From Bugulina stolonifera (lineage: Eukaryota > Bryozoa > Gymnolaemata > Cheilostomatida > Bugulidae), in assembly GCA_935421135.1 (NCBI GenBank), contig OW285189.1, positions 21,764,298 through 21,828,297 on the forward strand: a stretch of 64,000 nucleotides of DNA, read 5' to 3'. A program made the position numbers and the translations under genes. This document shows, one piece after another, positions 1-12,772 of this stretch (within the stretch, counting starts at the first letter, position 1; the number at the start of each line of letters is the position of its first letter). The notes under the pieces are model-generated. The model had not been told where the DNA came from. It did not search any database and was given only the letters and a program-made list of their open reading frames with translations.

Positions 1-172
1 ACAAAAGAAAGTACATAAAGTGAAACAATAATAATACATGGAATTAATGGTCATTAACATAATATGCCAATTATTTGAATAGTACATAGCTGTTTAACTA
101 ATATACATGTAAGTATGTGCACAGTTGAGTTATAAATATGAGCATTAGCCAGGAGTTGTGATTACTATGTAT

Positions 173-3100
173 TCAGTGAGTTGCTCTACCAAATATGAAA
201 CTGAGGATAGCTACTCCAACTATAAGAAAAATATGACCACATAGGTGACTGTAGCCTCTATTGTTAGATGTATGGGTTGCTTTTAATCTTTCCAGCTCAT
301 CTTGAATTTGTTGAATATTATGTTGATTTTCAACAATCAATTGTTTGTTAGTAGCGGTTTGCTCTATTTGGGACTCCATCAAATGGGAATTGTTTGCTTG
401 CCACTCTTTACTTTGCTCCTGAAAGGGAAGCAACAACGTTGTTACTTGCTTTTAGTTTACAAAAAGATCATTCAGGAAGGAGACCATAGATCAATGTTTC
501 AGGTTGCCAACGTATTTTGTTCCATTCCACATTAATTACAAAAATACATGGACATTTCCACTGCACAATGTTCACTTTGACATACAATATGTAAAACGCA
601 TACCTCAAGACATCTGGTCGTGATTTGGAGAGATAAAACCTGTTCGTTTAGAGACTGTAACCTTTCAGACACTGCAGGAGGTGAAGTTGACCCTTGATAT
701 ATTGTATCATATACACTGTGTCTTCTACTTGGTGTAACCACTTGGTATGGTATAACACCTGAAAATAACACCATCTCTATAAAAGTAAGCATAGATTACT
801 GTTGTATCATGGTAATTGTATTGCTAGGAAGTAGAATGAGCACGAATTTTTTTATACCCACTAGAGCAGGGATGCCCAAACTCTTTGGTTGAAAGGGACA
901 AATTCTAAAAGCGCATCAGAGCAAGGGACACTTAGATTTTCACGCTGAATTTATTGCGATTATTAAATGGGCAATTTGATTATGATACAAAATGAGTTAT
1001 TTTATAGTTATAACTCGCGTATTTATTGATTTGGTTTCAACCAAAGTATAACAGCAATAATCATCTACTTTTGAAGTGCACAAAAACAGAATAAAGATAG
1101 AAACAGAAACAGACTAGCAGATTTCGCTCCATTATTAGCCGCGAAATGACGGTGAAGCGAAAGGGCGTCACAAAACTGAGCACAAAACGCCCTGTTCGCC
1201 AAATATCAAGCGTGTTTAACATTTTACATTTAGCTCGCGATATTACTGACTTCTGATTGGGCAGAAAAAATTTTACTGGCGCCATTCTACACTTTAGTCT
1301 ATAAACAAAAATTCCAAGTTGAATCGTTGTTATAATTATGTAATGGTACAGGACATTTGTATACGACTCCAGCTACCGGACAAAGACCTACAGCACCCTA
1401 AGTGCCTAGTAGTTGTCACAGCGCTACTCAGCTGACACTCAAACTCTCATAACTAGCTGCTCGTATACCCACATTCAATTGTATTGCATGTTAAACCATT
1501 TAATTACTGTCTATATATGTGTATTCATGTGTTTATACCCATTTCATGTTATTGTATATACTTGTACAATTATTACTAAGTCTTTTAATGCCTTTTATAC
1601 CCATGTACAGAGGCCCGACCTCTCAGAATCCATTGATATTCATTTTGTACATGAATTGGACCATTATAAGCAACTTTTGTAGAACCCGACCTATTTTGGG
1701 TCGGCCGTCGGGCTTCCGGCGGCCATCTTGTTGCGCAACTTCCGGACGACCTTACGTCGTCTTTTCCCGACACTACGTCAGCCGGAAGTCCTTATACTAT
1801 CTATATAAAGGGCACTGTTTTACTGTTCATTGTCTCAGTCTTCACTTGGCTTTCAATAAAGACACATCTATACTTGATACAGAGACTTTCACTTCCTTTT
1901 GTCAGGTCATTCGCTTAGCGAACCGCCTACTAGGTCGGATCACTCTCTTTCAACGTATAGTCTGAAGGTCAGACTTGGGACCAGATGGGTCGTCTCTGGT
2001 AGTTATTGGGCTACTGAGACCGCTCGATCTTTCATGTAATGCGAAGTCCTAGCACCACTCATAGGCGCTTCATTTCTGGGTCGATAGTCGTCCAAGGACG
2101 ACCGCACCAAATCACAGAAACCATTACAATATGATGTGAGCGTAGCGGACAGGTATAACAATAATTGCCTCCCTTGGCACACATGTGAAGACTAGAAATT
2201 GCTTTCATAGAGGAATCATTGCTAGTGTGTTGTTTAGCGGAAAAAAGTCGTCACGCTGGCAAATTGTGATGGAATGTGGCGAAAGTATTCGTTAATCTGT
2301 TTCGGTCTTATGCAAATTATATGAAATATGCAATGAATATTCTATGCATGCTACAAGATTCACTTGTGAATACAATCATTAGTGGGTGACATGGAATTGT
2401 CCTTTTTCTTGTATCATCCTCAAACTCGATGTCTCCTTTAGTAGCTGCCTGGTATGTTTGTCTGCCAGTCTTGTTTGATTTTCGCTTTTGATATAGTTCA
2501 GGTGACTGAACAAACTCTCACACAAGAATGTGCTACTATAGAGTGTCATCAGTTTGACAGAAATTTAAGATAATTTGGGGTAGCTGTGCTTTCCACCTTA
2601 CTCTGCCTTCAGCTCTTGGCACTGTGATTAGGTCAATCAGGCCATCAATTTTTGTAGGTTTTAAATCGTTGACAGAAATCTACATCTGTATCAGCTATAA
2701 ATATTTTGAGATTTTCGAATGTGGGGATTTTTTAACATTGTGATGTGTTTTCGAGTGTAATTTGAGCAGTGCAATTGCTTTCACAGCCCAGCCACAAAAA
2801 AGACATGTTTGCATGTGAAATTTGAAAAGTGATGAAGGGACACCGAAATCCATGCAAAGGGACACTGTGTCCCTTAGGGACACATTTGGGCATCCCTGCA
2901 CTAGAGTGTCTGCTGATAAAGTTGAAGCAATTAACGGATCACAATTTGCACAAAGTTGTGTATTTGATGACAAAATTGTCTTCTTTGTTATCTAATTGCT
3001 TGTCTTGTCATAGGAATTTTGTGGTGCAAATTTGCATGGTTTTCAAAAACATTGTTATTGAGTTTTTATTGATGATAAAGTACACAAACAAGACAAATAT

Positions 3101-3505
3101 CGGTGGTATGTGACTTGTAAGTAGCAAGTAATCATATCATGGGCACTCATTAGGTTTTCATTATAATAAGAAGTTGTCCTCTCTTAACTTGCTGGAAGAT
3201 GATAACTTCTTATGATAATCACTAGCTTATGGGTGCCATAAAACATATTCATACTATACTAATTACTTGCATGCATAGGTGTGCTTACTAGAATTTCTTC
3301 TGGAGTCTGATGAAACGGTAGTAACTATAGCACCACTGGTGGTTGTCATGGTAACAGCGTCAGATAGCCTTGACAGACTCTCGTTTGAAGAAGACGGCGA
3401 AGGCTGGAGAAAAAGGCTCCTATCAGGAGTCTCTATTAGAAATGATGGTACTGGTATATTTTCAACTCTGTTGTTGTTAGGCAAACTTTCTTCTGTTGAG
3501 GCCAT
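173..3505 (-). CDS. Unidentified tail-anchored coiled-coil membrane protein, 205 aa, three exons
   Basis: Exons on the minus strand are 3289-3505, 604-758 and 173-418. GT/AG sites and phases agree (phase 1, then phase 0), giving 205 residues from the ATG at 3505 to the TGA at 173. Residues 1 to about 95 are Ser/Thr-rich and look disordered. From about residue 105 to 175 the sequence is rich in Gln, Glu, Leu and Asn with heptad-like spacing (for example ERLQSLNEQVLSL and NIQQIQDELERLK), indicating a coiled coil. Near the C-terminus a hydrophobic stretch (HIFLIVGVAILSFIFG) is followed by only RATH. This is the layout of a tail-anchored protein inserted after translation, facing the cytosol. Mitochondrial fission factor and SNARE-like adaptors share the layout, but I recognise no family signature, so function is open. 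Intron 1 (759-3288) carries a hAT transposon. Confidence 0.6.
1400..2150 (+). mobile_element. Solo LTR-like sequence nested in the hAT element (edges approximate)
   Basis: The stretch has retroviral-type LTR signals in order: a GC-richer U3-like part, a TATA box (TATAAA at 1804-1809), a polyadenylation signal (AATAAAG at 1855-1861), and a downstream block ending near GATGGGTCGTCT at 1984-1995. The same order and shared blocks recur at 15640-16140, including AATAAAG followed by CACATCTAT and a GGGTCGTCT motif. No coding region is attached. Exact ends and target duplication could not be fixed by eye. Confidence 0.5.
2379..2549 (-). pseudogene. hAT transposase C-terminal dimerisation remnant
   Basis: The minus-strand frame from 2549 to the stop at 2379 encodes STFLCESLFSHLNYIKS followed by RLADKHTRQLLKE. 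This matches the conserved CEslFS...iKs...RLtdkh...L pattern at the C-terminus of hAT transposases related to vertebrate ZBED and GTF2IRD2 proteins. Upstream the frame is broken, and other expected blocks are missing. The zinc-finger remnant of the same protein lies nearer the right inverted repeat, at about 2695-2860. Confidence 0.7.
3142..3237. repeat. Foldback element, hairpin family A (longest copy)
   Basis: The two halves are imperfect inverted copies of about 48 bp. The outer arms start GGCACTCATTAG on the left and GGCACCCATAAG on the reverse-complemented right. The inner arms carry AAGAAGTTGTCCTCTCTT and AAGAAGTTATCATCTTCC. It sits 51 bp past the donor of exon 1 of the tail-anchored gene. 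Related shorter hairpins recur across the window. Confidence 0.65.
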
Positions 3506-6500
3506 TAGAAATATGGCAGGAAATAGTTCTGCAATCTCTGCTGTAAAAGATTATAAATCATGTTATAAAGAAAAAAAGGAAGAAAGTTTAGAACCCGAAC
3601 TAACAGGCTAACTAACTACTGTAATTGGCAGTAAAAACAATTCAAAGCATTTTATAACCATCTTGTGTAGTGCATATTCAGCAAAAGATTCGGTGATATA
3701 ATATTATGGTCTGTTTATACAAGTACATAGGGATTATGTATTGTATTGTTGTATCCAGCTACATGTAGGTAGCAACTGGTTCTCTGGGACATGTTGTACA
3801 CAGATTAGCCAGGAGCCATGAGTTCTTGTGGCAACTCTGGGTAACTCTAAGAAGGTTGTAATTATACTGCTAGCAGTAACAACTAATAATAAAATATGTT
3901 ACTTTATTAGAAGCCAACATCCAACTGAGGAATATTTAAAACTATAGAGCTCCTTTTATATAAAATATATTCCCAAGTCCAGGTCTGGGTGGGTACATAA
4001 ATGTGTGCAAAAGGGCGAAAATGTATAATATAATCTTATACACAAAAATATGGGAGGGGGCAGAGCTTGAGCTCAATGGCTCTGGGAGGGGGGGGGGGGG
4101 GGAGAATGTGCACTATAACTGGACTAAGAACTAACACTGCCACATAAATAATAGTCCTATTGGACCTGTACATGGATGATGCAATATGTATAACAATATA
4201 ATTAATATACATTGTATATTATGCTCAGTGTAGATATGTACACATTGTATAATATGTACAGTGTAGATAAGTAGGCCTACAGCATAGTATGCTCCACACA
4301 TTATTGACATATTTTACATTATGCATAACATAATGGATAATATTATACAAACACATAACATAATATTATAATAATGTTGACACTGTACAATATTATGTTT
4401 GCAACTTACAGGATAGAAATTGGCTACCTTCATCTTACATATAAATGTAATATAATTACTGCACATACATGTTTATAAGAGAATCAAATTGGTATCACAC
4501 AACCTAGTAAATGGTGTAACCTACAGTACAGTACAATAACTTACATAATTTTAATCATGATAATCAATGCAGTAATATACAACTATTTCTTTTTACAGAA
4601 AGTAGAGTGATATAAATATTTGACGTTTTGAAATACTTATTATGGGCATTGAAAGCAATATTAGACAGGCTTACCAGAAACTTTTATGTCTTGCACCAGC
4701 CAAGCAGGACAACTTATGAAGCAGGCCTCATGTGTTACACTAAATGACAGAATACAAAGTGCTGGCATTAAATACCTGCTTGATAGTGTATAATAATCTA
4801 CACATAGGATTATGATTAATTGAATTTGAACCAATAATGTTTAAAAAGGATGATTCACACCCTGCGGTATAATGGTATGTAAATGGATAGTGAATACCAC
4901 TAACTGACGTCAATTAAACTGCCTTGCTATGCCCCAGTGACCTACAACACTGTAAGTGCAGAGATAACAAAGGCTATCACTATCATTACTCCTGAAAGTG
5001 AGGTAAAGTTTGGGGGCGGGTTAGCCACAGTACATCGTGTATAATTACAGGTAAGGTTGTCTGGGCTGACAGGAACCAGAACCATTGGCTCTGACCGGAA
5101 CGTGTCAGTAGGCATGTGATAGTTGGACCCTTCCATGACAGCAGATAGCAGGTGTGAGAATGACAATTATTGCAGTTAGGTGCAGAAGTGGAGAAATTTG
5201 GAAGTTTACGAAACAGTTGCAAAAGTTGTAGAAGAGTTACGAAACATTGTAGAAGAGTAGTGAGCCCAAAATTTCTACACCCCATAGGAAGTTGAAAGCT
5301 GGTGGAAAATTGTTGGGCTGGCAGTAGCTATATTTTTTGACTTGTTGAGATGTTGAATTTCAATTATTGATAGTTGGATGAAGAAATGGTGCAGTATTTT
5401 TTGTTACACTGTAAGATAACACTGTATACTTGTATATATCACATTTATACCAGGATTGCTGTAGGATATCAGTTGACTGACTACGATAATATTTTAGTAT
5501 TGTCATGTAAAATAATATAACATATCACATCTTCATAACATTTTTTTTAGTTTTTACAGTACAAGATATTGTAGACCAGTTAGCCTGCTGGTTTTCTAAA
5601 ACCCAGCATAATAATATATGTGAAAGGAGTTGTCGACCGATTTTTAGTAAGTACAAATTGCCCTATTGAAGATTGCAATACAGTTTCACAAAATATACAT
5701 TGTAATATATTCTATTAGAAAAAAGTATTAGACATCATGTACTTGCATATAAATAATTTCCATACAAAGTGTAGTTTTCAGGCCTATATGCAACTTATGT
5801 AGGTTCTAGCTTTGGTGTACCAAGCAATTCAATTTCCAAATTACTGTGTACCTTGCAACTGCAAACTGACATGTAGGCTACATGTACAATGATAATATAC
5901 ACCATTATATTATCATTGACATGTATATCCTGAAGTAGCCATTTGCTCTCTGAAGTCCAAACAGATTGCACTTGTTACTGCTTGGCTCCAGCTCTCTTGC
6001 CAATGTAGTATAATTACAAACAAAATATTTTAATGTCAAGTTGAAATTACATTCTATTATCTCTGCTAAGTTTGCAATGATCAATTGGTCAATGCCCTCT
6101 AAAATGTCACAAAATTAAGTGGCTACTTAATTTTTTGAGAATCGAATAGTACACCAATGGACAAATAGACAGCAGTCAGAATTACATGTATGTTGTCAAG
6201 CATGCTGCAACATTAGCAGTATTTTCCCCTCATCCTAATTTATGGCAATTTTGTGCAAATAACCAGTAAACTAGATAGGTTTGCTGTACATCAATCATAT
6301 TGATATCATTATCAGCATAGTATTCATTATTGGAGGCTATCAATCATAGCTGATACAATTGACGTCACATGTGCCTGGTATTGCCCTCACGTGTAACTAA
6401 TGTGTGTACTGTATTCTGTGTATGTACGTATATTCACCGTATAAGGAACTCCTAACACATGACTCTGAATAATGTATTTTTACAGTATATTGAGCTGCAA

Positions 6501-8601
6501 AACTCCCCGACCACAGACTAATGAGGGTTTGAATACTGGCAGTGTTGACAAAAATAAGGCAGATCTGCCTTGATACAAATATCTGCAGGTTCCCAACATG
6601 TAAATACAGATAAACTTTTTGTTTGGTACCAGTGATGAAGAGTGATGAAACACTTTCCACTGTCTAACCTTCCTAAAGAGAGGGTTGTTCTATAAACTTG
6701 AACAGAGCCTGATCAGGTTACGCCATAACAGTGTAATATTTTACAGCTCTGAGGTGCATGTGCAGTTTGATTACAGATAACTGAGACAAGGACATAATAA
6801 TTTTGTTTTCCACCGGAATCTTTGGATATTTAGCTCTCTGCCAGTAAGTATAACAACAATTAGCTTGAAGTCCAAAGATAGCAAAATTAAAGCAAAGAAT
6901 ATTTATTTAGAATAAAGAATTTAGAATATTATACATTTAGTAACAGCTTTCGTTCTCTCTTGATTACATCACATCACTAGTTTGCATTCCAAAAGCAATT
7001 AATAGTAATTGCTATGTTGTTTATGATTGACCTGGTTAGGCTGCACAAATATTTGACAATAAATACCATAATATGTAGATTTTGGTCGCAATTCAAATCG
7101 GCTGACTAAATTATTAAGTTTTTGCGATAAGCTCTGCACCATGTTTACTTTTCCAAGGTAGTTTCATTTTATAACCAGTGATTATTTTGATACTGGAAGT
7201 CAACAGTTCCAAGTCCTGTACAAGGTTATAGAATTAAATAGAGCTCCATTGGTGCTGCAGGACTGTAGATTTGAATGCAAACCCATGATAGCAGTGAGAT
7301 TGAGTCTCTCTCCCCCTACATAGTAGAAATGAGCCTAGAAACCAGGAGGCATGTTTGTTTACCTATTTGTCTCTGAAACTATTAAAAACCAGATATATTA
7401 ATACATTTTTGTTCCTAGTGGCACAGGTCACCATTTTTGTGCATAATACTTTGGTGAAAAATTGTGTGTACCGTTACAGTTGTAAGCTGGTGATGGTTAA
7501 GCAGGAAGTCTGCAGCAAAAGAGATTATGAATTCCTTAAAAGTTCAAGCATAAATTATTATGCCACTTTTCCGGACAGTATGTTAATGATTGACGTTGGG
7601 ACTACTGCCAGGGAATACTTGGCTAGATTACCTAACTTAATGCCAATGCTCATTTCTGTAGTTTGACGTTTTAGGTAATTACTTTGAATCCGCTGAGCAG
7701 AACATTTTTCCTTGACACGGCCAGTTTGCCAAACATAGATTTGCACTAGGAATATACAATGTACATTGTAACATGCTCACAAGCACTTGTAGCACTGAGC
7801 ATCAGTTTTCATCTGCAATATCTAATGATGTATGTATGCATGTATATATAGAAATACATGTATGTCACCAGAGTAGACAATTCTACTTGCTTATCAAATT
7901 CATGTGATTATCAGGATAGAACAGAACAGTAACTCTGATATGACAATTAACTGCAGCCCCTTGACAGATATACTTGACAGATATAGTATAACATTGTATA
8001 TTTTCCACATAATTATATTACATAATTTGTAACTTTGTGAGCACAAAAAGTAAAGCGCAGCAAACTATAATATTACAATACATTAAATTTTAGATGTTGC
8101 TGCAAAAATCAAAACAACAAAATGAGGAAATGCGTGCACAGTCAGTGAATATTATTATTATTCCATGGTTGATACTGGACTGATACACTGGTTACTCACC
8201 AGGTCATATATTTGTGAGCACCTACGACATCTGAATTGGCAACAGATAAAAGAAATCTCATTTTAGTAATTAACCAAGTATGTGACATCACTAGCTCACC
8301 AACCTGTTTGAATAACTAATACTAATAACTATACTAATTGTATAATATGATATACAATTCATAGTGTTCACTGCATATTGTTTCACATGCAAACTATTAT
8401 CAGTTTACAAAGGTGAGATATGACATGACACACTTTAGTACTCAGAGTATACCATGAAAACACCTCTGAATGAATGAATTGAACAAGAAAAAGTGGGATA
8501 AATAAATTAATAGGATAAACATTATTATACACACTCCAACACAGTTACCAGACGATGGGAAGAACAAAGACTCAACACACGAAGTTATAGAGCAGGTTGG
8601 C
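3506..8601. other. Intergenic region without a recognised gene
   Basis: About 5.1 kb of AT-rich DNA lies between the tail-anchored gene and SDHAF2. I saw a short hairpin at 4061-4084, a G15 run at 4088-4102, and many TACATGTA-like palindromes. No reading frame here could be joined into a convincing gene. The upstream regulatory region of the 173-3505 gene should lie at its left end, but no core promoter motif stood out. Confidence 0.5.
4061..4102. repeat. Short hairpin (family C) followed by a G15 tract
   Basis: Positions 4061-4084 form a hairpin with CAGAGC/GCTCTG ends and a self-complementary TTGAGCTCAA core. A run of 15 G follows at 4088-4102. The hairpin resembles those at 24702-24744 and 60979-61013. 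The G run could form a quadruplex structure in single-stranded DNA or RNA. Confidence 0.5.
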
Positions 8602-11537
8602 TCAGGTACTACCAACTGGTGTACTATGTACAGGTAAGTCAGGTTGAACAAGTCTACTTTCTCTTTCTTTATTCTGTGTATGTTCAATAAGCTTTCTCAT
8701 CACAGGACCATCAAATTCTTTGGGAGTTGTTTCCACTCCTACAAAAACCATAATACAATATCTATCAAATCCTTCAGGAATCAGAACACATAAATATCTA
8801 TCCACCCCTACTTTTGTACATATGGCATGTTCCAAATTTTTAGGAGGTCGAAGGATAGTTACTCTCACCTGTCAATCAGTCATTCAGATGTGGAATAGAC
8901 AACTACTGTTGTACAACTTGAGGTCTTAAAGGCCTAAATAGCAATCATTGATCTGGGTGGGTTATGTTAGTCAAGGAAGTAGTTGCTTTTGCCACTGCAT
9001 TGTGTAATCTAATACACCTAGCTAGAAGCTATGCCATGCACCAGGTGACAAGGAATTGCAAAATCCAGAGAAATATGATAGTTTCAAGGTCTACCTCATG
9101 CAGTTCAATGTTTAGTCATATCTACATGTACATGTGTGTGCAACTTAAAATGGATAGTGGTTATGAGGGTGGGAGCAGGAAAATGGGTGTCATCTGCTTC
9201 AGGATAATTTCACAATGTAAAGTATAACTTCCTTCTAAATCATTATACAACACCAAAAAAGTCAAAATATTTTCTATCCGACAATACATAAAAGGCATTG
9301 TTTTAATGCTATACTCATTCTTCTTCAAATAATTAAATTATTTGAACAGTTCTTCACTCCATTATTCATGTAACATATTCCAACATTCTATATTATATTC
9401 TAATAGAAAGCTATTTTAATTAGTATAATATGTTGATATTATATTACATTATTGTACAAAAAGCCCAATGCATAGCAAACTCTAAGCAATAATATATTGC
9501 ATTGCTTAAACACTTGGTCGTGCAGGTAAAGCTGCTATACAATTTATAGCACTCAAAATTGTGTTGGCTGTCTAGAGTTGTCATCCCCTAACATGGTCAG
9601 TTATTAATGCTAGGGCCACACTGACGCGATTTTTTGTGCGAATAGCGAATTTTGGCCAAAGGCGAATTCGCAAATCGCAAATTTTGTGCGAATTCGCGAT
9701 AAATTAGCGATTTCGCACTCGCTGATATCAATCAGCTAATTCGCAACTCGCTAATTTGTGATTGGCCAATTTTTACTTGTCACGTTACTGTCACGTGTTC
9801 AGAGCCACGGATTTTCAATCAATCATGAGTTTAAATTATTATATTAAAATATTTATTTTAACTGATGAATAAAATGACTACTTTCGTTTGCAAGAATTGT
9901 GTAAAACGAATGAAAGTAAGAATAAAATAATTATTATATTTTTATTTTACATTTTTCGGAGTTCTAGTTCTGCAGTGAATGAGAAACGTGACCGGGGATA
10001 ATAATTTTTGATACCTCATTAGGTGAAATCAATGCGAATTCGCTTATAGCTTTTGCAGTGTGGCACGCTCGATTATAATTTGCGAATTCGCCTTTGGCCA
10101 AAATTCGCTATTCGCACAAAAATTCGCGTCAGTGTGGCCCTAGCATAATAGAAGATAACAACCACTATTTGGAATTTGTAGGTAGAGGACCAGATGCTAA
10201 TAGTAACTATGGTGTAATGGTATATAGACTAGCCCAATCACAGTTTAGCTAGAAAGTGTTCATTTTTCTTACTTTGAAAATATTTTGCAGTTCTCATTTC
10301 CATCCTATATACATGTATTATAGATCGTCCAAGTACAATTTGGTCAAAAATATACTTACCATTAGGCCTAGCCCAGTACTAATAAATAATGGTGCACTCA
10401 CCTGAAGCCCAATAGTAGATATCCCAGTCATTACTAGGTAAGTTTATTATTCTATCATATTCTGATAATTCACTCTCTGTCATGGACTCCAGATATTTAT
10501 GGGCAAATGTGCTGAAATACAACAAAACTCCCACCTCTGAAAAATATCCAATAAATGTAAAAAATGTTAACAACCCTTTGTTAAACATGTATGCTGTGCA
10601 ATGCAGTGTTGTAGTTGTGCAATGTAATAATGATAATTAATCATAATACAAATACATACTATTATAATTATATTACCAAGCCAGTTACATGCCCATGGAT
10701 TCAAAATGGAGAGGGGACAACTTCTGATTTGTAGTTACTAGTAACAGTAGGGCACCATCATTAGGACCTACTAAATATAAAGCGCTGTGAAAAAATTTTT
10801 AGGACGGTTTTCAAAAATATAGTTTTGCGGTTCAAAAAGCATTTCTCGCCGGTTTTAAGCATTTTTGTACTGGAAGTTCTATATGCAAAATGATCCTTAA
10901 CATGTGTTCTGTCATTGTAGAGCTATAAATCCTACTTATTGTGAGTTTTGCGCCACTTTCAGGAGCAATAACAAGAGTAGTTAGGGGAGTGCAACTCCAG
11001 TCTTTCTTATGTGGCCAGATTTTACTGTTGTCGATAGCAACAAATGACTCAATGGTGAACTTTCACATTGTGTACTACATGAAGTATGAAGTCCTTCTAA
11101 AATCTGAAGGTTGACATTATACCGTGAGTTTTTCATTGTTATCTCCCCTGTGTACTTGGTACCATATAAATTCAGCTAAAATTTTAGGGAGACCATAAAA
11201 CAAATACTATTATGAATGGCTGAAATAAGGACATCATAAGGGTCAATTTGATAGGTACTATGCCTATGGAAATACGTGTGCTGTGTCACAATACTGGCCT
11301 TTGGAGCATCCTTAACTTTATCACAGCACTGTACATAAGTAACATGCATACATGCTACCTTAATACTAAATCTGTTTCCTTTATTCCGCGCTTACGAGAT
11401 TGATAGGTTAGTCTGGCCCTCTTTTGTTGCATTGTTTCCCCAGGCTTAGCCTTATAAACTGGTATCTCCACATAGGTTGTATCCTGGTGTGTCTTTTCAG
11501 TACATGACAGCTTACGTCTACATAGCACAGACTGGTT
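8602..11537 (-). CDS. SDHAF2: Succinate dehydrogenase assembly factor 2 (SDH5), first exon not found
   Basis: Exons found are 11359-11537, 10402-10511 and 8602-8738; phases 2 and 1 join cleanly, giving 141 codons before the TGA at 8602. SDHAF2 acts in the mitochondrial matrix and promotes covalent attachment of FAD to the SDHA flavoprotein of complex II. Family blocks are clear: [16 protein letters not shown] matches the KRARLLYESRKRGM block of the human protein, [19 protein letters not shown] matches its hallmark [18 protein letters not shown], and [12 protein letters not shown] matches its C-terminal KEQRLRAPDL. The start codon and mitochondrial targeting peptide must lie in an upstream exon ending in phase 0, which I could not identify. 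The intron 8739-10401 carries an inverted-repeat element at 9613-10140; intron 10512-11358 holds another candidate. Confidence 0.9.
9613..10140. mobile_element. MITE with long terminal inverted repeats, TA target site
   Basis: The ends are near-perfect inverted copies of about 60 bp, starting GGGCCACACTGACGCGA and including GTGCGAATAGCGAATTTTGG and GCCAAAGGCGAATTCGC. A TA dinucleotide flanks each end (9611-9612 and 10141-10142), as for Tc1/mariner-type insertion. The interior is AT-rich with no coding capacity. It lies in the last intron of SDHAF2. The flanks read ATGC-TA and TA-GCAT, so the original target was the palindrome ATGCTAGCAT. Confidence 0.8.
10779..11331. mobile_element. Candidate non-autonomous DNA transposon
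   Basis: The left end reads AGCGCTGTGAAAAAATTTTT and continues with AGGA; the reverse-complemented right end reads AGTGCTGTGATAAAGTTAAG and continues with GA. The imperfect inverted repeat is about 22 bp. No open frame lies between. The target duplication is unclear, perhaps TA. It lies in the SDHAF2 intron 10512-11358. Confidence 0.4.
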
Positions 11538-11971
11538 CTAAAATAATAGATAGCATAACCTAGAGTGCTAGAAAAACTTCTCATTTGGTGAAAGTTCTAC
11601 AGTTTAAACAAAGCATACTGTTGTTGATGTACATGTAGGCCTACACCTAAGTGTATACACATCAGCAAAAGGCAGGTATCTGGTGACTACCAACTTGTTT
11701 GTTATACAGTGTCCTGTTGAATATCCTTTTGCAGAAATACACACAAAAACTATAAAATACTATTCTACATATCATAGAATTCATTAGTAAGACGCTGTCA
11801 TTATCAGCTGGATATTAACCGAGGCCACTAATGGCCTGGTGCTATGCCTAGCTCATGGAGCCAGAAACAACGGATGGGAAACACCTATTCTTTACAACAA
11901 TAGAGAATAGATTTTTCCGCTGGTACAATTAAAAATAGAGAAACAGGACTGTAATCTCTATTAACTAGAAT

Positions 11972-12005
11972 TTGTCCTCTCTCAATCAATTTTGAGCGAG
12001 GACAA
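11972..12005. repeat. Hairpin, family A
   Basis: TTGTCCTCTCTCA at 11972-11984 pairs with TGAGCGAGGACAA at 11993-12005, with one mismatch over 13 bp and an 8-base AT-rich loop. Confidence 0.7.
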
Positions 12006-12741
12006 CCCATGGGAGCCAATATATTTCTACAACATGAACAACAAGCACAACAGCTAGATACAGACACAGCTACAGAATGTTTCCTCTTATTAATTATAAC
12101 CGAAGTTTACCACATTTCATCTAGTTTTGTTGATGCCTGTGGACTCTTTGTCAAAAGATGCAATCGAATCTTGTAGTTATTATAAACTTCTACTAGCTAG
12201 CTAGTAATAGTTAGTATTGAACACTTTCACAATCACTCCTGTTGCAACTAGTAGTAACAGACTATCTAACAGTTGTAGTACTATACTATTACTCCTGGCC
12301 AGTGGAAGTGAACTAGCCTATATCTATATGAGACAGTAGGCCTACACTATCATTGAGGGTTCAGTATACAGCTGGGGGGTTAAGGGGCACAGAGACTCTT
12401 TAAATGCCTGTTTTGACATTGCTTCGAAAAATATGATACATAACATTTGAATTTTTAAATAATTTAAATTAATTATTAATATAATTTTAATTTAATAAAT
12501 TAAATAAGCCCAAACGAATGAGTAGGCTCTCCTACTCATTCATCAAACTTACAGTTGGAACTGCAGAATTATTGACGAAAGCACTACACCTAACCCTCCT
12601 CAAAACCTGCATCCCTCTAACAACAGCAGACATTGTATGTGTAAATGTAAACTAATTACTACCAAAAAATTAGTATGTTTGACAAAACCGGAAATGAACA
12701 AATGCCCTTGACATAGCCTTCATGATGTATAGCACAGGAAC

Positions 12742-12772
12742 CATAGAGCTACTAAGGGAGGATAACTCTATG
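12742..12772. repeat. Hairpin, family B
   Basis: CATAGAG at 12742 and CTCTATG ending at 12772 form the outer stem, with partial pairing inside, including GGATAACT. A weaker stem of the same type follows at about 12790-12823. Confidence 0.5.

Larger units (their letters stand above)
867..2898 (-). mobile_element. Degenerate hAT DNA transposon with 8-bp target duplication
   Basis: The ends are inverted copies: CAGGGATGCCCAAA at 867-880 and its reverse complement ending at 2898. Both ends are flanked by the same 8-bp direct repeat CACTAGAG (859-866 and 2899-2906), the duplication length typical of hAT elements. Two remnants of a minus-strand transposase lie inside: a C2H2-like finger (C-x2-C-x12-H-x3-H) at about 2730-2830, and a C-terminal dimerisation segment at 2379-2549. 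Their order fits a transposase starting near the right end. Most of the catalytic core is missing, and the space holds an LTR-like insertion, so the copy is non-autonomous. Confidence 0.85.

Noticed and set aside
4942..5166. Minus-strand frame with two N-glycosylation motifs and a C-terminal hydrophobic stretch
   Set aside because: It looks like a last exon of a membrane protein, but no upstream exon or family match was found, so it is not called.
6360..6367. Perfect cAMP-response-like palindrome TGACGTCA
   Set aside because: It is a single octamer nearly 3 kb from the nearest start codon and has no supporting context.
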